Counted from the first letter of the stretch, positions 45,564 through 56,362 are shown. The stretch: 64,000 bases of DNA from Chitinophaga sp. YR573 (GCF_900110995.1 NZ_FOJF01000001.1:2125199-2189198); one strand, 5' to 3'. The notes: a model not told the origin generated them from the letters alone. Program-made: numbers and translations.

Positions 45564-48500
45564 ATGAAAAGAAACTCATATTACCTGCTGGCACTGCTTG
45601 CGGGGCTGCTATGCAGTTCCCTCACCTTTGCACAGACCAGAGTTATCGAAGGAACTGTGACCGATGAAAGTAAACATCCGGTTAGTTATGCGACTATCTC
45701 TATTAAAGGCACCACCAAAGGTACCATCACCGAAAAAGATGGTACATTTAAATTAAATGCGGCTTCCGGTGCCATCATCACCATACGCGCTGTGGGTTTC
45801 ACTACAAAAGAAATCACGCTGGGTGGTGAAGATCATCTCTCCATTACACTGGCAGAAAATCCCAGCGATCTGAATGAAGTTGTGGTAACAGCATTGGGTG
45901 TGAAAAAAGAAAAACGCAACCTCACATTCAGCTCCCAGGAAGTAAAAAGTGAAGAGATCCTCCGGGCTAAAGAACCGAATGTATTAAACTCTCTCACCGG
46001 TAAAGTATCCGGTGTACAGATCACCAGCTCATCAGGAATGCCCGGTAGTTCTGCACGTATCGTTATCCGTGGTGTTACTTCCATCGCCGGCGAAAACCAG
46101 GCGTTAATTGTAATGGACGGCGTGCCCATCAACAACGATGAAACTGATGCTGCCTTTGACGGTGGCCCCGGTACAAACCGCCTCGCAGATATCGATCCGG
46201 GTATCATCGAAAGTATCAACGTATTAAAAGGTGCCGCAGCTACCGCATTGTACGGTTCTGCGGGTGCAAGAGGTGTTGTGCTTATTACTACCAAGAAAGG
46301 CAACATCAACCGGAAACCAACCGTTTCCCTTTCATCAGGTGTATCATTTGAAAATACCATTTTCCCCGACAGACAATACAAATATGCACAGGGTAATAAA
46401 GGTGTATATATAGATGGAGAAACTGCCAAAGCCAGTACTTCCTGGGGGCCTGCAATAGATACCCTCACTGCAAACGGTAAAAAAGTACCCGGACATAATC
46501 CTCTGAAAGATTTCTTCAGAACTGGTGTTACTACCAACAACACCATCAGTGTGGATGGAGGTAATGCAACGTCCAACTACTTTATGTCTTATTCCTACTT
46601 TAATCAGCAGGGTACTATCCCTAATACTGATTATACCAGACATAGCATCTTTGCAAAATATAATACACAAATCTCCAGTAAACTCAGCTCCACTTTCCAG
46701 TTTACTTACAGCAATGTATTGAACCACAAAATGCCGGAAGGATATGGACTGGAAAATCCTTTATGGACAGTATTCATGGGACCTGTATCCTATGACTTCC
46801 ATCCTTATCAGAATGCGGATGGTACACAGCGCTTATACCGCTACAGCCGTAACAATCCTTACTGGGTACTGGATAATGTACTGAATACTTCTACTGTCAA
46901 CAGGTTCTTACCGTTGCTGACTTTTGTATATGCTCCAAACGACTGGTTGTCTGTTACTGAAAGAATAGGTGCGGATATTTATACAGACCATCTGAATTAT
47001 CATGTAAATACAAACGATATTACTTATACTACCGGTCTGGTATACACGAATAATCAGAACTTCCGTCAGTATAATCACGACTTTATCGTTCAATTAAAGA
47101 AACAGATCGGTAAGTTCAATTCCAGTCTGATGCTGGGTAATAACATATACGCCAATTATTCAGATTATATGACTGCCAAAGGTCTTGGACTGGCAAAACC
47201 AGGCTATTACAACATGGCCAGTGCATCTACTGTGACCTACACAGAGTCCATGACAAGAAACAGGAAAGTAGGCTTTTATGCCCAGGCAGAAGTTGATTAT
47301 AACAGGATGATCGTCCTCTCCCTCAGTGGAAGATATGATGGCAGCTCCGTGTTAGCAACTAATCATACTTACTACCCTTATGGTTCTGCTGCAGCCGGTT
47401 TCATCTTCTCTGAATTATTTACAGATAAATTAAAGGAGACTGTCAACTTCGCTAAGGTGAGAGCTTCTTATGCTGTTGTAGGTAATGATAACGTAGTAGC
47501 TTATTCCACTCAGACTCCATACTTACAGGCTGTTATTGCCGGTGATGCCAGCAGTAACCTTAACTTCCCTTATAATGGACAGAATGGCTTCCTCATTAAC
47601 AGCGCCCTGGGTAATGCTAATCTGAAAAATGAATTACAGAAAGAGTTTGAAATAGGATTGGAGACAAAAATGTTCAACAACAGGATAGGATTGGAAGCAT
47701 CCTATTTCGACAGAAAAATGAGTGATGGTCTTGTATCCGGTATTTCACTGGCTAACTCTACCGGTTACTCCTCTACAACAATCAACTCTGCCAAGATGGA
47801 GACCAAAGGTGTTGAGGTATTATTAAACCTTACTCCTGTTAAAACAAAAAGTTTCAGCTGGGATGTTACCATTAACTACACCAAGCTGAATTCAAAAGTA
47901 CTGCAAATTGGTGGTGGCCTGGATCAGACATCCATTGGTACTATCTATGCAGTAAAAGGCCAGCCATGGGGTTCTTTGTTCGGAACTAAATATGCACGCA
48001 CAACAGATGGCCAGTTAAAAATCAACGATGCAGGCTTACCTTATGCATCAGATGAATATGGCATCGTAGGTAATATCACTCCTCGCTGGACAGGCGGTAT
48101 CACCAACTACATCCGTTACAAACAATTTGGTTTCAGCTTCTTCATCGACACCAAACAAGGTGGAGATATCTTAAACTCTGATGATGGTTATGGCTTGTAT
48201 TATGGTACATCCAAACCTACTGAAAACAGGGCAGACAGGGTAGTAAAAGGTATCAGCGATGCAACCGGTACTGCCAATACAGTTTCAGTAACCGGTCAGC
48301 AGTACTTCCAGCAGATAAGCGGTATAACCGAAGCCGTAATACAGGACGACTCTTACATCAAACTGCGTAACGTATCACTGTCTTACAACCTCGATAAAAA
48401 ACTATTAGGCAAAATGCCATTCAAAGATGCGTCTATCGTGCTGACAGGGCGTAACCTGTGGATTCATAAAGCAGCTGATTTCACCGGTGGTGATCCGGAA

Positions 48501-48599
48501 GTGAACTCATGGGGCAACCATAACAGTGGACTGGGGATCTATACATTCTCAGCGCCTACTTCCCGCTCATTTGACTGCACACTCAGGATCACTTTTTAA
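45564..48599 (+). CDS. SusC/RagA family TonB-linked outer-membrane protein
   Basis: 1011 residues. Signal peptide ending LTFAQ, carboxypeptidase-regulatory-like domain (RVIEGTVTDESKHPVSYATI ... ITEKDGTFKLNA), the NEVVVTALGVKKEKR box at about 103, the plug with LNSLTGKVSGV, IRGVTSI, VLKGAAATALYGSAGARGVVLI, and a barrel ending LRITF with terminal Phe. This is the usual size and order; unlike the first pair, there is no long linker after the signal peptide. It pairs with the SusD that follows after 18 bp. Confidence 0.95.
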   Translation: MKRNSYYLLALLAGLLCSSLTFAQTRVIEGTVTDESKHPVSYATISIKGTTKGTITEKDGTFKLNAASGAIITIRAVGFTTKEITLGGEDHLSITLAENPSDLNEVVVTALGVKKEKRNLTFSSQEVKSEEILRAKEPNVLNSLTGKVSGVQITSSSGMPGSSARIVIRGVTSIAGENQALIVMDGVPINNDETDAAFDGGPGTNRLADIDPGIIESINVLKGAAATALYGSAGARGVVLITTKKGNINRKPTVSLSSGVSFENTIFPDRQYKYAQGNKGVYIDGETAKASTSWGPAIDTLTANGKKVPGHNPLKDFFRTGVTTNNTISVDGGNATSNYFMSYSYFNQQGTIPNTDYTRHSIFAKYNTQISSKLSSTFQFTYSNVLNHKMPEGYGLENPLWTVFMGPVSYDFHPYQNADGTQRLYRYSRNNPYWVLDNVLNTSTVNRFLPLLTFVYAPNDWLSVTERIGADIYTDHLNYHVNTNDITYTTGLVYTNNQNFRQYNHDFIVQLKKQIGKFNSSLMLGNNIYANYSDYMTAKGLGLAKPGYYNMASASTVTYTESMTRNRKVGFYAQAEVDYNRMIVLSLSGRYDGSSVLATNHTYYPYGSAAAGFIFSELFTDKLKETVNFAKVRASYAVVGNDNVVAYSTQTPYLQAVIAGDASSNLNFPYNGQNGFLINSALGNANLKNELQKEFEIGLETKMFNNRIGLEASYFDRKMSDGLVSGISLANSTGYSSTTINSAKMETKGVEVLLNLTPVKTKSFSWDVTINYTKLNSKVLQIGGGLDQTSIGTIYAVKGQPWGSLFGTKYARTTDGQLKINDAGLPYASDEYGIVGNITPRWTGGITNYIRYKQFGFSFFIDTKQGGDILNSDDGYGLYYGTSKPTENRADRVVKGISDATGTANTVSVTGQQYFQQISGITEAVIQDDSYIKLRNVSLSYNLDKKLLGKMPFKDASIVLTGRNLWIHKAADFTGGDPEVNSWGNHNSGLGIYTFSAPTSRSFDCTLRITF

Positions 48600-48617
48600 A
48601 CGCAAACTATTTACAAC

Positions 48618-50009
48618 ATGAAAAGATCATTCATCATCATAATCACCCTTGCAACTACTGTATTTACAGGGTGTAAAAAATACCTGGATGTAAATGACAA
48701 TCCAAATGTGCCATCCACTGTATCAGAAAGCCTGATGCTGGCACCCCTGGAAGCAGCTACATCCCAATATATCACAGCCGGTAATGGTGCTTCACTTGTT
48801 AATCAGTGGATGCAGAATTGTGTACCTAATCAGCCACTGCCGAATACTGTCAATTACATGGTCACCAGTTCTACCTTTGATGATTTCTGGGGCTCTTACT
48901 ATGTAGCAATAATGAATAACCTGCATCTCTTAAATGTACAGGCTACGGCAAATGGCAATGGTATGTATGCAGGTATCTCTAAAATATTAACTGCTTATGC
49001 ACTGGGTAATGCTACAGACCTCTGGGGAGATATTCCTTATTCCCAGGCATTTACCGGTGTTGGTAATACCACTCCTTCATATGATGCCCAGGAAGATATT
49101 TACAAGTCAATTCAGGCCTTATTAGACAGCGCCATTGTTGAAGTAAATGCAGGTACCGGTACTACTCCTTCTACAGATGATTATTTCTATAGCGGAGATA
49201 TGACCAAATGGGCCAAGATGGCATATACGCTCAAAGCCCGTTATTATATGCACCTTACAAAAGCGCCCGGTTATACCGCCTCTGCACAGGCAACACTGGC
49301 ACTGGCTGCATTAAGTAACGGTATGACCAGCAATGACGATGACTGTTTTTTCCCTTACACAGGAACATCCACCTCATCTAATCCATGGTATCTGCATTTT
49401 TTCAATACCACTACTTTAACATTATCATCAAAATATGTAGACTCTCTGAAAGCACACAGTGATCCACGTTTGCCTTACCTGGTAAGCAAAGCAGAAGGGA
49501 CCGGTTTATATACCGGTAATGTGATCGGTGCAGGTGCAGGGACCTTATCAGATTTTTCTGTGGCAGGAAGTTTCTATGGAGGCATCGCTTCTAATGTATA
49601 CGTACTGAATGCTGCTGAAGCAATGTTCCTGAAAGCAGAAGCTACTTATATCATTTCCGGTTATGCTGCTGCGCAACCTATATACAGGGCTGCTGTTGCA
49701 GGCAACCTGTTAAAGCTGGGTATTGATACTACCAGTGCAGCTGCACAGACTTACTTATCATTACGTGGTACGTTAACTTCAGCGAATGCTCTGCAGATGA
49801 TCATAGAAGAAAAGAATACAGCAAACTTCTTTTCACAGGAGGCTTATGTAGACTGGCGCCGTACCGGTTATCCTGATCTAAAAGTGATTACCAATAACAA
49901 CGTAAGTGTTATTCCCCGCAGGTTTCTCTATCCGCTGAATGAGATCAGTGCAAATCCTCAGGCTATACAAAAGGCTACACTGGCTGATAAAGTATGGTGG
50001 GATAATTGA
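48618..50009 (+). CDS. SusD/RagB family nutrient-binding outer-membrane lipoprotein
   Basis: 463 residues. Lipobox FTGC (Cys 19), then KKYLDVNDNPNVPSTVSESLML. Family features include KILTAYALGNATDLWGDIPYSQAF and later LNAAEAMFLKAEATYIISGY and QMIIEEKNTANFFSQEAYVDWRRTGYP. It is the substrate-binding partner of the preceding SusC and the last gene of the unit. No glycosidase or peptidase gene is linked, so the nutrient cannot be inferred. Confidence 0.93.
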   Translation: MKRSFIIIITLATTVFTGCKKYLDVNDNPNVPSTVSESLMLAPLEAATSQYITAGNGASLVNQWMQNCVPNQPLPNTVNYMVTSSTFDDFWGSYYVAIMNNLHLLNVQATANGNGMYAGISKILTAYALGNATDLWGDIPYSQAFTGVGNTTPSYDAQEDIYKSIQALLDSAIVEVNAGTGTTPSTDDYFYSGDMTKWAKMAYTLKARYYMHLTKAPGYTASAQATLALAALSNGMTSNDDDCFFPYTGTSTSSNPWYLHFFNTTTLTLSSKYVDSLKAHSDPRLPYLVSKAEGTGLYTGNVIGAGAGTLSDFSVAGSFYGGIASNVYVLNAAEAMFLKAEATYIISGYAAAQPIYRAAVAGNLLKLGIDTTSAAAQTYLSLRGTLTSANALQMIIEEKNTANFFSQEAYVDWRRTGYPDLKVITNNNVSVIPRRFLYPLNEISANPQAIQKATLADKVWWDN

Positions 50010-50036
50010 TAAGATAGTTGTGTGTTTGTTTTATAA

Positions 50037-50073
50037 AAAAGGCCCTTGTTCGTATTACGGACAGGGGCCTTTT
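50037..50073 (+). terminator. Intrinsic terminator of the second SusC/SusD unit
   Basis: AAAAGGCCC (50037-50045) pairs with GGGGCCTTTT (50064-50073), extended inward by TTGT/ACAG. Confidence 0.85.
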
Positions 50074-50082
50074 GATTTATTC

Positions 50083-50799
50083 TTATTTAATGAAAAATAC
50101 CGCTCTTACTTCTGCTCTTACCTTGATCGTTTTAAAATCGATATCGGGCATAGCTGATTCTGTATCCATCGCTTTATCACTTCTCATGTATGCATTTGCC
50201 ATTAAAGGACGTACATCAGAATAATTATCTGTATTGATCTCCTGCACTTCCAGTACACCATCTATCTTATCTCCGATACCTTCCAGCATATAACCGGCTT
50301 TTGCTTTAGCAGCCTGCAATGCTTTTACCTTTACTTCTTTACGGTATTCCTCCATCTTACTGCTGGTATAACTGCTGATGTTTACACTTTCAATACCTTC
50401 CTCATCTACCGCTCCAAGTATCGCATTCACTTTATCCAGCTTGCTGAGTTTTAAACGGAACTGTTTACGCGCCATAAAATCAGTGACCTTTTTCTTCTTT
50501 ACCCACCACTGTTCGTAGTTGTTTCCAAATACATTCGATACGGTAAGATCCGCAGGTGCAATACCAGCATCCAGCACCGCCTTTTGCAATTGTTTTTCCA
50601 GTACCCCAATCTCTACCTTTGTTGTTTTATTCTTGTATTCTCTCAACGCTATATCTAAATAGATCTCGTCCGGAGTAATCTCAATTTCTGCAGAACCCGT
50701 TACCTCAATTTTCTTTACAGGAGGTTTGTTGTCTGTTTGCTGTGCCTGACTAAGAGTTGATAAAAATAATCCTGCCAGTATAAACATTACCTTTTTCAT
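50083..50799 (-). CDS. SIMPL (DUF541) domain protein
   Basis: 238 residues with a signal peptide ending LSQAQ. SIMPL-domain proteins are periplasmic or outer-membrane-associated, with unclear function; some oligomerise. Seen: IEVTGSAEIEITPDEIYLDIALREY, LQKAVLDAGIAPADLTVSNVFG, the central helix with YRKEVKVKALQAAKAKAGYMLEGIG, and FKTIKVRAEVRAVFFI at the end. It is a single gene that converges with the SusD gene. Confidence 0.9.
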   Translation of the reverse strand: MKKVMFILAGLFLSTLSQAQQTDNKPPVKKIEVTGSAEIEITPDEIYLDIALREYKNKTTKVEIGVLEKQLQKAVLDAGIAPADLTVSNVFGNNYEQWWVKKKKVTDFMARKQFRLKLSKLDKVNAILGAVDEEGIESVNISSYTSSKMEEYRKEVKVKALQAAKAKAGYMLEGIGDKIDGVLEVQEINTDNYSDVRPLMANAYMRSDKAMDTESAMPDIDFKTIKVRAEVRAVFFIK

Positions 50800-50992
50800 A
50801 TGATTTGTTTTTTATTTTCTACTATGATGCTACCAAAGAATAAGATTCCATAAATCCCGTAAAAATATTTTTACGGCTAATCAATGCCCAATACTTGACG
50901 ATTATAGATATATAAGGTCGTCAACTAAAACGTTCGTCATCCCTATATGTTACAACGGGGTTTTTATATATATTACCTTTCATAAGCCACTT

Positions 50993-52933
50993 ATGGGGAA
51001 AACAATATGGTTAATTGCAGGGCTTTTGTGCATGCAGATTATCCTTTACGCCCAGTTACAAACTCCTTATATTCTGAATGGCGCTGCTACCCAGCGTACC
51101 TGTAACTGTTATGTACTCACCGAAGATGTAACCTTCACCAGTGGCACAGTATGGAATAAGAATAAGATTGATCTGAGCGCTTCCTTTGATTATTATTTCG
51201 ATGTAAACCTGGGTTGTAAAGATGAAACCGGGGCCGATGGCATAGGATTTATTTTGCAGACACAAGGTACCAACCTGGGAGCTATTGGGCAGGGTATAGG
51301 TTTTAAAGGAATCAGTCCTTCCCTGGGAGTTATCATAGATACCTGGCAGAATGATGATGAAAACGACCCTTCTTTTGATCACCTGGCTATACAAATGAAT
51401 GGCGTAACAGATCACCTCTCGGCAAATAACCTTGCGGGGCCTGTTACGGCCCTTATCAGCAGCGATAATATAGAAGACTGCAACTGGCATATTTTCCGCA
51501 TTAAATGGGATGCTACGGCTAAACAAATGGACGTTAGTATGGATGGTGCAACCAGGTTATCTCTTCAAAAAGATCTGGTAAAAGATATTTTTAACAACAG
51601 CCCTTTAGTATACTGGGGGTTTGGCTCCGGTACCGGCGGTAGTTCCAACAAACAACAGTTCTGCGCAGCCTTACGCCCTCAGCTGGAATTTGATAACAGT
51701 CAGATTTTCTGTGACGGTACGCCTGTTACCTTTGGAGACAACTCCAAGTCTTTCGGTACCATTACCCGCTGGTTATGGGATTTCGGAGATGGTACTACAT
51801 ACACCGTCTCTCAGCCACCACCACATCAATATGCCAAACCCGGAAAATACCTGGTAACAATGGTGATAGAAGATAACAGCGGTTGTGTGTCTGATACCAT
51901 GAAACAACCCGTAACAATAGGCACCTACCCTGTGGCAGACTTCTCTATGCCGGTATTATGCACCGGGAAACAACTACAGTTTAAAGATGAAACGACGCTT
52001 AGCGTAGGTTCATTAGCGTATTGGAACTGGGACTTTGGGAACGGACAAACATCTGATACTAAAGACCCTGTAGTAACCTATACCGCTACCGGCTCTTATG
52101 ATATACACTTACAGGTAACATCCAAAGAAGGATGTACTGATGAGATACAGAAAACGTTACAGGCATATGCTACACCGGCGGTGAGCGCGACCGGAGAAAA
52201 TGCCTGTCTGGGTTTCCCTGTTCAGTTCACCGGTACAGATTTTACACCAGCTATTGCTTTGCAGGAATGGCACTGGGACCTTGGGAACGGCGCTATAGTT
52301 AGTTCACAACTGCTGAACTATACATACCCCAAAGGTGGAGATTACCAGGCATCTCTCTATACAGTCAGTACGGATAACTGTGTATCCAATACCGTTGTTG
52401 TTCCCGTTTCAATTTTAGACCTGCATGTAAATGCAGGACGTGATACACTCATTGCCAATGGACAACCTTTACAGTTAAACGCTGTTGCGAATGGCCAGAA
52501 CCTGCAATACAGCTGGTCTCCTGCCAACGGATTGGATAATAGTTATTCTTCTGCTCCGCTGGCTTATCTGCAATCAGATCAGACTTATTATCTCACCGTA
52601 ACATCTCCGGAAGGATGTATCGATAAAGATACCCTGAACGTAAAAGTATATAAGGGGCCGGAGTTTTATGTACCCACTGCTTTCTCTCCCAATAACGATG
52701 GACGCAATGATGTTTTCCACGCTATTTCTCCGGGAGTACCAGCCCTTGATTTCTTTTGTGTATGGTCCCGCTGGGGACAGGAAGTATTCCGTACACAATC
52801 CCTGACAACCGGTTGGGATGGCACATTTAAAGGCATTCCTTCAGAAGCAGGCACCTATGTATGGATGATTCAGGGGAAAGATTATTTAGGGAGAACATTC
52901 AGTAGAAAAGGAACAGTAACATTAGTACGATAA
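50993..52933 (+). CDS. Secreted L-type lectin/PKD protein with type B gliding C-terminal domain
   Basis: 646 residues. In order: signal peptide (1-20), an L-type (legume-like) lectin domain (about 25-225) with GADGIGFILQTQGT and GVIIDTWQNDDENDPSFDHLAI, three PKD domains marked WDFGDGTT (about 262), WDFGNGQT (about 345) and WDLGNGAI (about 426), an Ig-like stretch, and the gliding-motility C-terminal domain (from about 559: YVPTAFSPNNDGRNDVF). That last domain directs type IX secretion in Bacteroidota. It is therefore a secreted, carbohydrate-binding surface protein or adhesin, without a catalytic domain. It stands alone, not beside enzymes. Confidence 0.9.
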   Translation: MGKTIWLIAGLLCMQIILYAQLQTPYILNGAATQRTCNCYVLTEDVTFTSGTVWNKNKIDLSASFDYYFDVNLGCKDETGADGIGFILQTQGTNLGAIGQGIGFKGISPSLGVIIDTWQNDDENDPSFDHLAIQMNGVTDHLSANNLAGPVTALISSDNIEDCNWHIFRIKWDATAKQMDVSMDGATRLSLQKDLVKDIFNNSPLVYWGFGSGTGGSSNKQQFCAALRPQLEFDNSQIFCDGTPVTFGDNSKSFGTITRWLWDFGDGTTYTVSQPPPHQYAKPGKYLVTMVIEDNSGCVSDTMKQPVTIGTYPVADFSMPVLCTGKQLQFKDETTLSVGSLAYWNWDFGNGQTSDTKDPVVTYTATGSYDIHLQVTSKEGCTDEIQKTLQAYATPAVSATGENACLGFPVQFTGTDFTPAIALQEWHWDLGNGAIVSSQLLNYTYPKGGDYQASLYTVSTDNCVSNTVVVPVSILDLHVNAGRDTLIANGQPLQLNAVANGQNLQYSWSPANGLDNSYSSAPLAYLQSDQTYYLTVTSPEGCIDKDTLNVKVYKGPEFYVPTAFSPNNDGRNDVFHAISPGVPALDFFCVWSRWGQEVFRTQSLTTGWDGTFKGIPSEAGTYVWMIQGKDYLGRTFSRKGTVTLVR

Positions 52934-52941
52934 ACAATAAT

Positions 52942-52975
52942 AAAGCCCGGTACTATAAATACCGGGCTTTATCTT
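52942..52975. terminator. Bidirectional intrinsic terminator
   Basis: Perfect 11-bp stem AAAGCCCGGTA (52942-52952), TACCGGGCTTT (52960-52970), then T-rich sequence. It serves the lectin gene and the convergent mfd. Confidence 0.9.
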
Positions 52976-52979
52976 TTTA

Positions 52980-55900
52980 TTACTTTCTTGAGTCTGTCAT
53001 TCCTTTCAGGAAGTCATGCAGATCATTCATCGATTTTATATTATCTACCACCAGCATAAAATTCTTACCTACCTGTTTCAGCTTCGCATTATTCACACGT
53101 GTCTGAATATAAGTAAGCATATGATTAAATGTAGCAGAGGTAAAGAAAGGAGAATCCGGGTTATTGATAAAATAACAACGCAGCTTTTCTTCCTTCAGCA
53201 TCATCTTTATAAAGCCCAGCTGAATAGCCATCCAGCGGGATCGTATGGTAGTCAGCAGGTCTTTTACCTGATCAGGCACAGGACCGAATCTATCCTGTAA
53301 AGCTTTCTCGAAATCCTGCAGTTTAGCTTCCAGGGTAATGTTATCCAACTCCTGGTAAAGGTTCAGACGTTCCTGAATACTTTCCACATAACTATCCGGG
53401 ATCAGGATTTCAAGATCTGTATCAATCGTACAATCACTTACATAATCCTTCTTCTCTTCCAGCTGATCTTTAAACAACTCCCGGAACTCATTCTGTTTTA
53501 ATTCACGGATAGCTTCATCCAGAATTTTCTGGTACATATCAAAGCCTATCTCTGCCATAAAACCACTCTGTTCCCCACCCAGTAAATTACCCGCACCACG
53601 TATGTCCAGGTCGCGCATCGCTATCTGGAAACCACTACCCAGCTCACTATGCTGTTCCAGTGTCTGCAAACGCTTACGGCTATCTGCCGGCAATGTATTT
53701 ACAGGAGGAGCCAGCAGGTAACAGAATGCTTTTTTATTACTGCGTCCTACACGTCCGCGCAACTGGTGCAGATCACTTAACCCGAAGTGATGTGCATTAT
53801 TGATAATGATGGTATTTGCATTCGGAATATCCACACCGCTTTCTACGATATTGGTACATACAAGTACATCGTATTTACGGTCTATAAAGTCCATGATCAC
53901 TTCTTCCAGCTGATGCCCTTCCATTTGTCCGTGTGCAGTAGCAATAGAAAGGTCCGGGCATAATCCCTTTATCAGGCTGCTCATTTCTCCCAGTCCTTTC
54001 ACACGGTTATATACAAAGTATACCTGTCCGCCACGCTCTGTTTCATAGTAGATCGCATCACGTATCAGGTCATGATCAAACACATGTACTTCTGTTTCTA
54101 TCGACTGACGGTTAGGCGGTGGTGTATTGATAACAGACAGGTCACGTGCACCCATCAGAGAGAACTGTAGTGTTCTTGGAATAGGCGTAGCCGTTAGTGT
54201 AAGTGTATCCACATTCAGTTTTATCTGCTTCAGTTTTTCCTTTGCAGATACCCCGAATTTCTGTTCCTCATCCACGATCAGTGCACCCAGGTCTTTGAAC
54301 TTAACATCCTTCCCTAATAAAGCATGTGTACCGATAATGATATCTATCTTTCCTTCTGCTAAGCGCTGTAAAGTATCCTTTTTCTCTTTGGATGATTTAA
54401 AGCGGTTGAGATAATCTACGGTGCAGGGGAAGTCTTTTAATCTTTCGGAGAAAGTTTTGAAGTGCTGGAAAGCCAGGATAGTAGTAGGTACCAATACGGC
54501 AGCCTGTTTACCATCTACCAGTGATTTAAACGCCGCACGTACTGCGATCTCTGTTTTACCAAAGCCCACATCACCACATACCAGCCTGTCCATAGGAGAG
54601 GGAGATTCCATATCTCTCTTCACATCAGCTGTAGCCTTACTCTGGTCTGGTGTATCTTCATACAGGAAAGATGCTTCCAGTTCTGTTTGCAGATAGGTAT
54701 CAGGAGAATGGGCAAACCCTTCTTCTGCCTTACGCGCAGCATATAGTTTGATAAGATCTTTCGCAATATCTTTTACCTGTGTTTTCGCTTTTTCTTTCAG
54801 CTTATCCCAGGCATCACTACCCAGTTTATTCACACGGGGTTCCACACCTTCTTTACCGGTATATTTACTGATCTTATGCAGGGAGTTGATATTTACATAC
54901 AACAGGTCACTGTTCTTGTAAATGATACGGATAGCCTCCTGCATTTTACCACCTACTTCAATCTTCTGCAAACCACTGTACACTCCTATACCATGATCGA
55001 TATGTGTCACAAAATCTCCTGCCTGTAGTTCACGCAGTGTTTTGAGTGTAATCGCTTTGTTCTTGTTATATGCCTGCTTTACCTTGTATTTGTGGTAACG
55101 CTGGAAGATCTGGTGATCTGTATAACAAACTATTTTCAGTGTATGATCTATGAACCCATGACTAACGGGAACGGCAATAGGATAAAAAGAAAAATCTGCT
55201 TTCAGGTCTTCGAAAATACTGCGCAGTCTTTCCAGCTGTTTGGCATTCTCGGCAAAGATGAAGAGTGAATACTTTTTCTTATCGTGCCCATCAAGGTCTT
55301 TGATCAGCATTTCAAACTGCCGGTTAAATACCGGTTGTTCCTGTGTTTCAAAGTTGATCGGTGTAAAGGAACGGTTCGTCTCTTCCCACCAGGATCGCTT
55401 CCCGAACACCACACAATTCCGCTGTAAGATCTGTTGCATCAGCGGATGTGCCTTTACGAAATCGGTCTCCGACAGGTCCATCTTCTCATCATCATCCACC
55501 TTCACCTTTTGTCCTGTTTGTAAAAAGGCATCCAGTCGTTCTTCCAGTTGCAGGATTACATCCTGCACATAAGCAGGGTCTTTCATCCATACCACTGTAT
55601 TAGACGGCAGGAACTCCAGCAGGGACGTTTTCTGATGATCCAGTCCATGGGTATCCATATTGGCGATCAGCGTCACCTGAGTCAGCTTACGCTCACTCAG
55701 CTGTGATTCCGGATCAAACAACCGGATAGAGTCAATATCTTCTCCGAACAGTTCAATACGGTAAGGCTTTTCGTTGCCAAAAGAATAGATATCGAGGATA
55801 CCGCCACGAAGAGCATATTGTCCTGGTTCATAGACGAAGTCAGTAAAATGGAATCCCCAGCCTACCAGTTTTTCCAGTAAGGGGTCCACTTTCAGTACAT

Positions 55901-56354
55901 CCCCTACTTTCAGCTGTACCATGTTGGCGCTGAAAGCAACAGAGGCAGATACCTTTTCCCATAGCGCTTCCGGATAAGTAACCAGGACTTTCTTGTTGAT
56001 GCTGGGACCGGAGAACTTCATCAGCGCTTCCGTTCTCAGCATGCTATGGCTTCCGTTCAGTTCGTTAAACTGACCGGTTTTCTTAAAGGAGTCCGGAAAG
56101 TAGAAGATATCCAGGGCCTGACTCAGTTGTTCCAGGTCGTTATGGAAGTAAGCGGCTTCTTCTTTGTCGTTTAAAATGAACAGGTGATTGGTGGAAGCAG
56201 CAAGCTCCCAGGCCCCTACTGCTGCAAAAGTAGTGGCGCTGCCGGTCAATCCTGTAAGTTGAAAGTAGTTCGGACCAGACAAATTGATCCCTTTAACCAG
56301 CTGTTGCAGCCGGGTATCACGCTGGTACAGTTGTAAAACAGCCTGTATATTCAT
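52980..56354 (-). CDS. mfd: Transcription-repair coupling factor
   Basis: 1124 residues from ATG 56354; a further 24 residues upstream are not family-like and overlap the promoter box. Mfd removes stalled RNA polymerase and recruits UvrA. Seen: UvrB-like N-terminal region (RGGILDIYSFGNEKPYRIELFG), the CarD-type RNA-polymerase-binding domain (LQAGDFVTHIDHGIGVYSGL), and the RecG-like translocase with Walker A VCGDVGFGKTEIAVRAAF, IIGTHALL, IVDEEQKFGV, TATPIPRTLQFSLMGARDLS and LRGRVGRSNKKAFCYL. The TRCF C-terminal domain ends the protein. Length is usual. Confidence 0.96.
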   Translation of the reverse strand: MNIQAVLQLYQRDTRLQQLVKGINLSGPNYFQLTGLTGSATTFAAVGAWELAASTNHLFILNDKEEAAYFHNDLEQLSQALDIFYFPDSFKKTGQFNELNGSHSMLRTEALMKFSGPSINKKVLVTYPEALWEKVSASVAFSANMVQLKVGDVLKVDPLLEKLVGWGFHFTDFVYEPGQYALRGGILDIYSFGNEKPYRIELFGEDIDSIRLFDPESQLSERKLTQVTLIANMDTHGLDHQKTSLLEFLPSNTVVWMKDPAYVQDVILQLEERLDAFLQTGQKVKVDDDEKMDLSETDFVKAHPLMQQILQRNCVVFGKRSWWEETNRSFTPINFETQEQPVFNRQFEMLIKDLDGHDKKKYSLFIFAENAKQLERLRSIFEDLKADFSFYPIAVPVSHGFIDHTLKIVCYTDHQIFQRYHKYKVKQAYNKNKAITLKTLRELQAGDFVTHIDHGIGVYSGLQKIEVGGKMQEAIRIIYKNSDLLYVNINSLHKISKYTGKEGVEPRVNKLGSDAWDKLKEKAKTQVKDIAKDLIKLYAARKAEEGFAHSPDTYLQTELEASFLYEDTPDQSKATADVKRDMESPSPMDRLVCGDVGFGKTEIAVRAAFKSLVDGKQAAVLVPTTILAFQHFKTFSERLKDFPCTVDYLNRFKSSKEKKDTLQRLAEGKIDIIIGTHALLGKDVKFKDLGALIVDEEQKFGVSAKEKLKQIKLNVDTLTLTATPIPRTLQFSLMGARDLSVINTPPPNRQSIETEVHVFDHDLIRDAIYYETERGGQVYFVYNRVKGLGEMSSLIKGLCPDLSIATAHGQMEGHQLEEVIMDFIDRKYDVLVCTNIVESGVDIPNANTIIINNAHHFGLSDLHQLRGRVGRSNKKAFCYLLAPPVNTLPADSRKRLQTLEQHSELGSGFQIAMRDLDIRGAGNLLGGEQSGFMAEIGFDMYQKILDEAIRELKQNEFRELFKDQLEEKKDYVSDCTIDTDLEILIPDSYVESIQERLNLYQELDNITLEAKLQDFEKALQDRFGPVPDQVKDLLTTIRSRWMAIQLGFIKMMLKEEKLRCYFINNPDSPFFTSATFNHMLTYIQTRVNNAKLKQVGKNFMLVVDNIKSMNDLHDFLKGMTDSRK

Positions 56355-56362
56355 GAGGGGGG

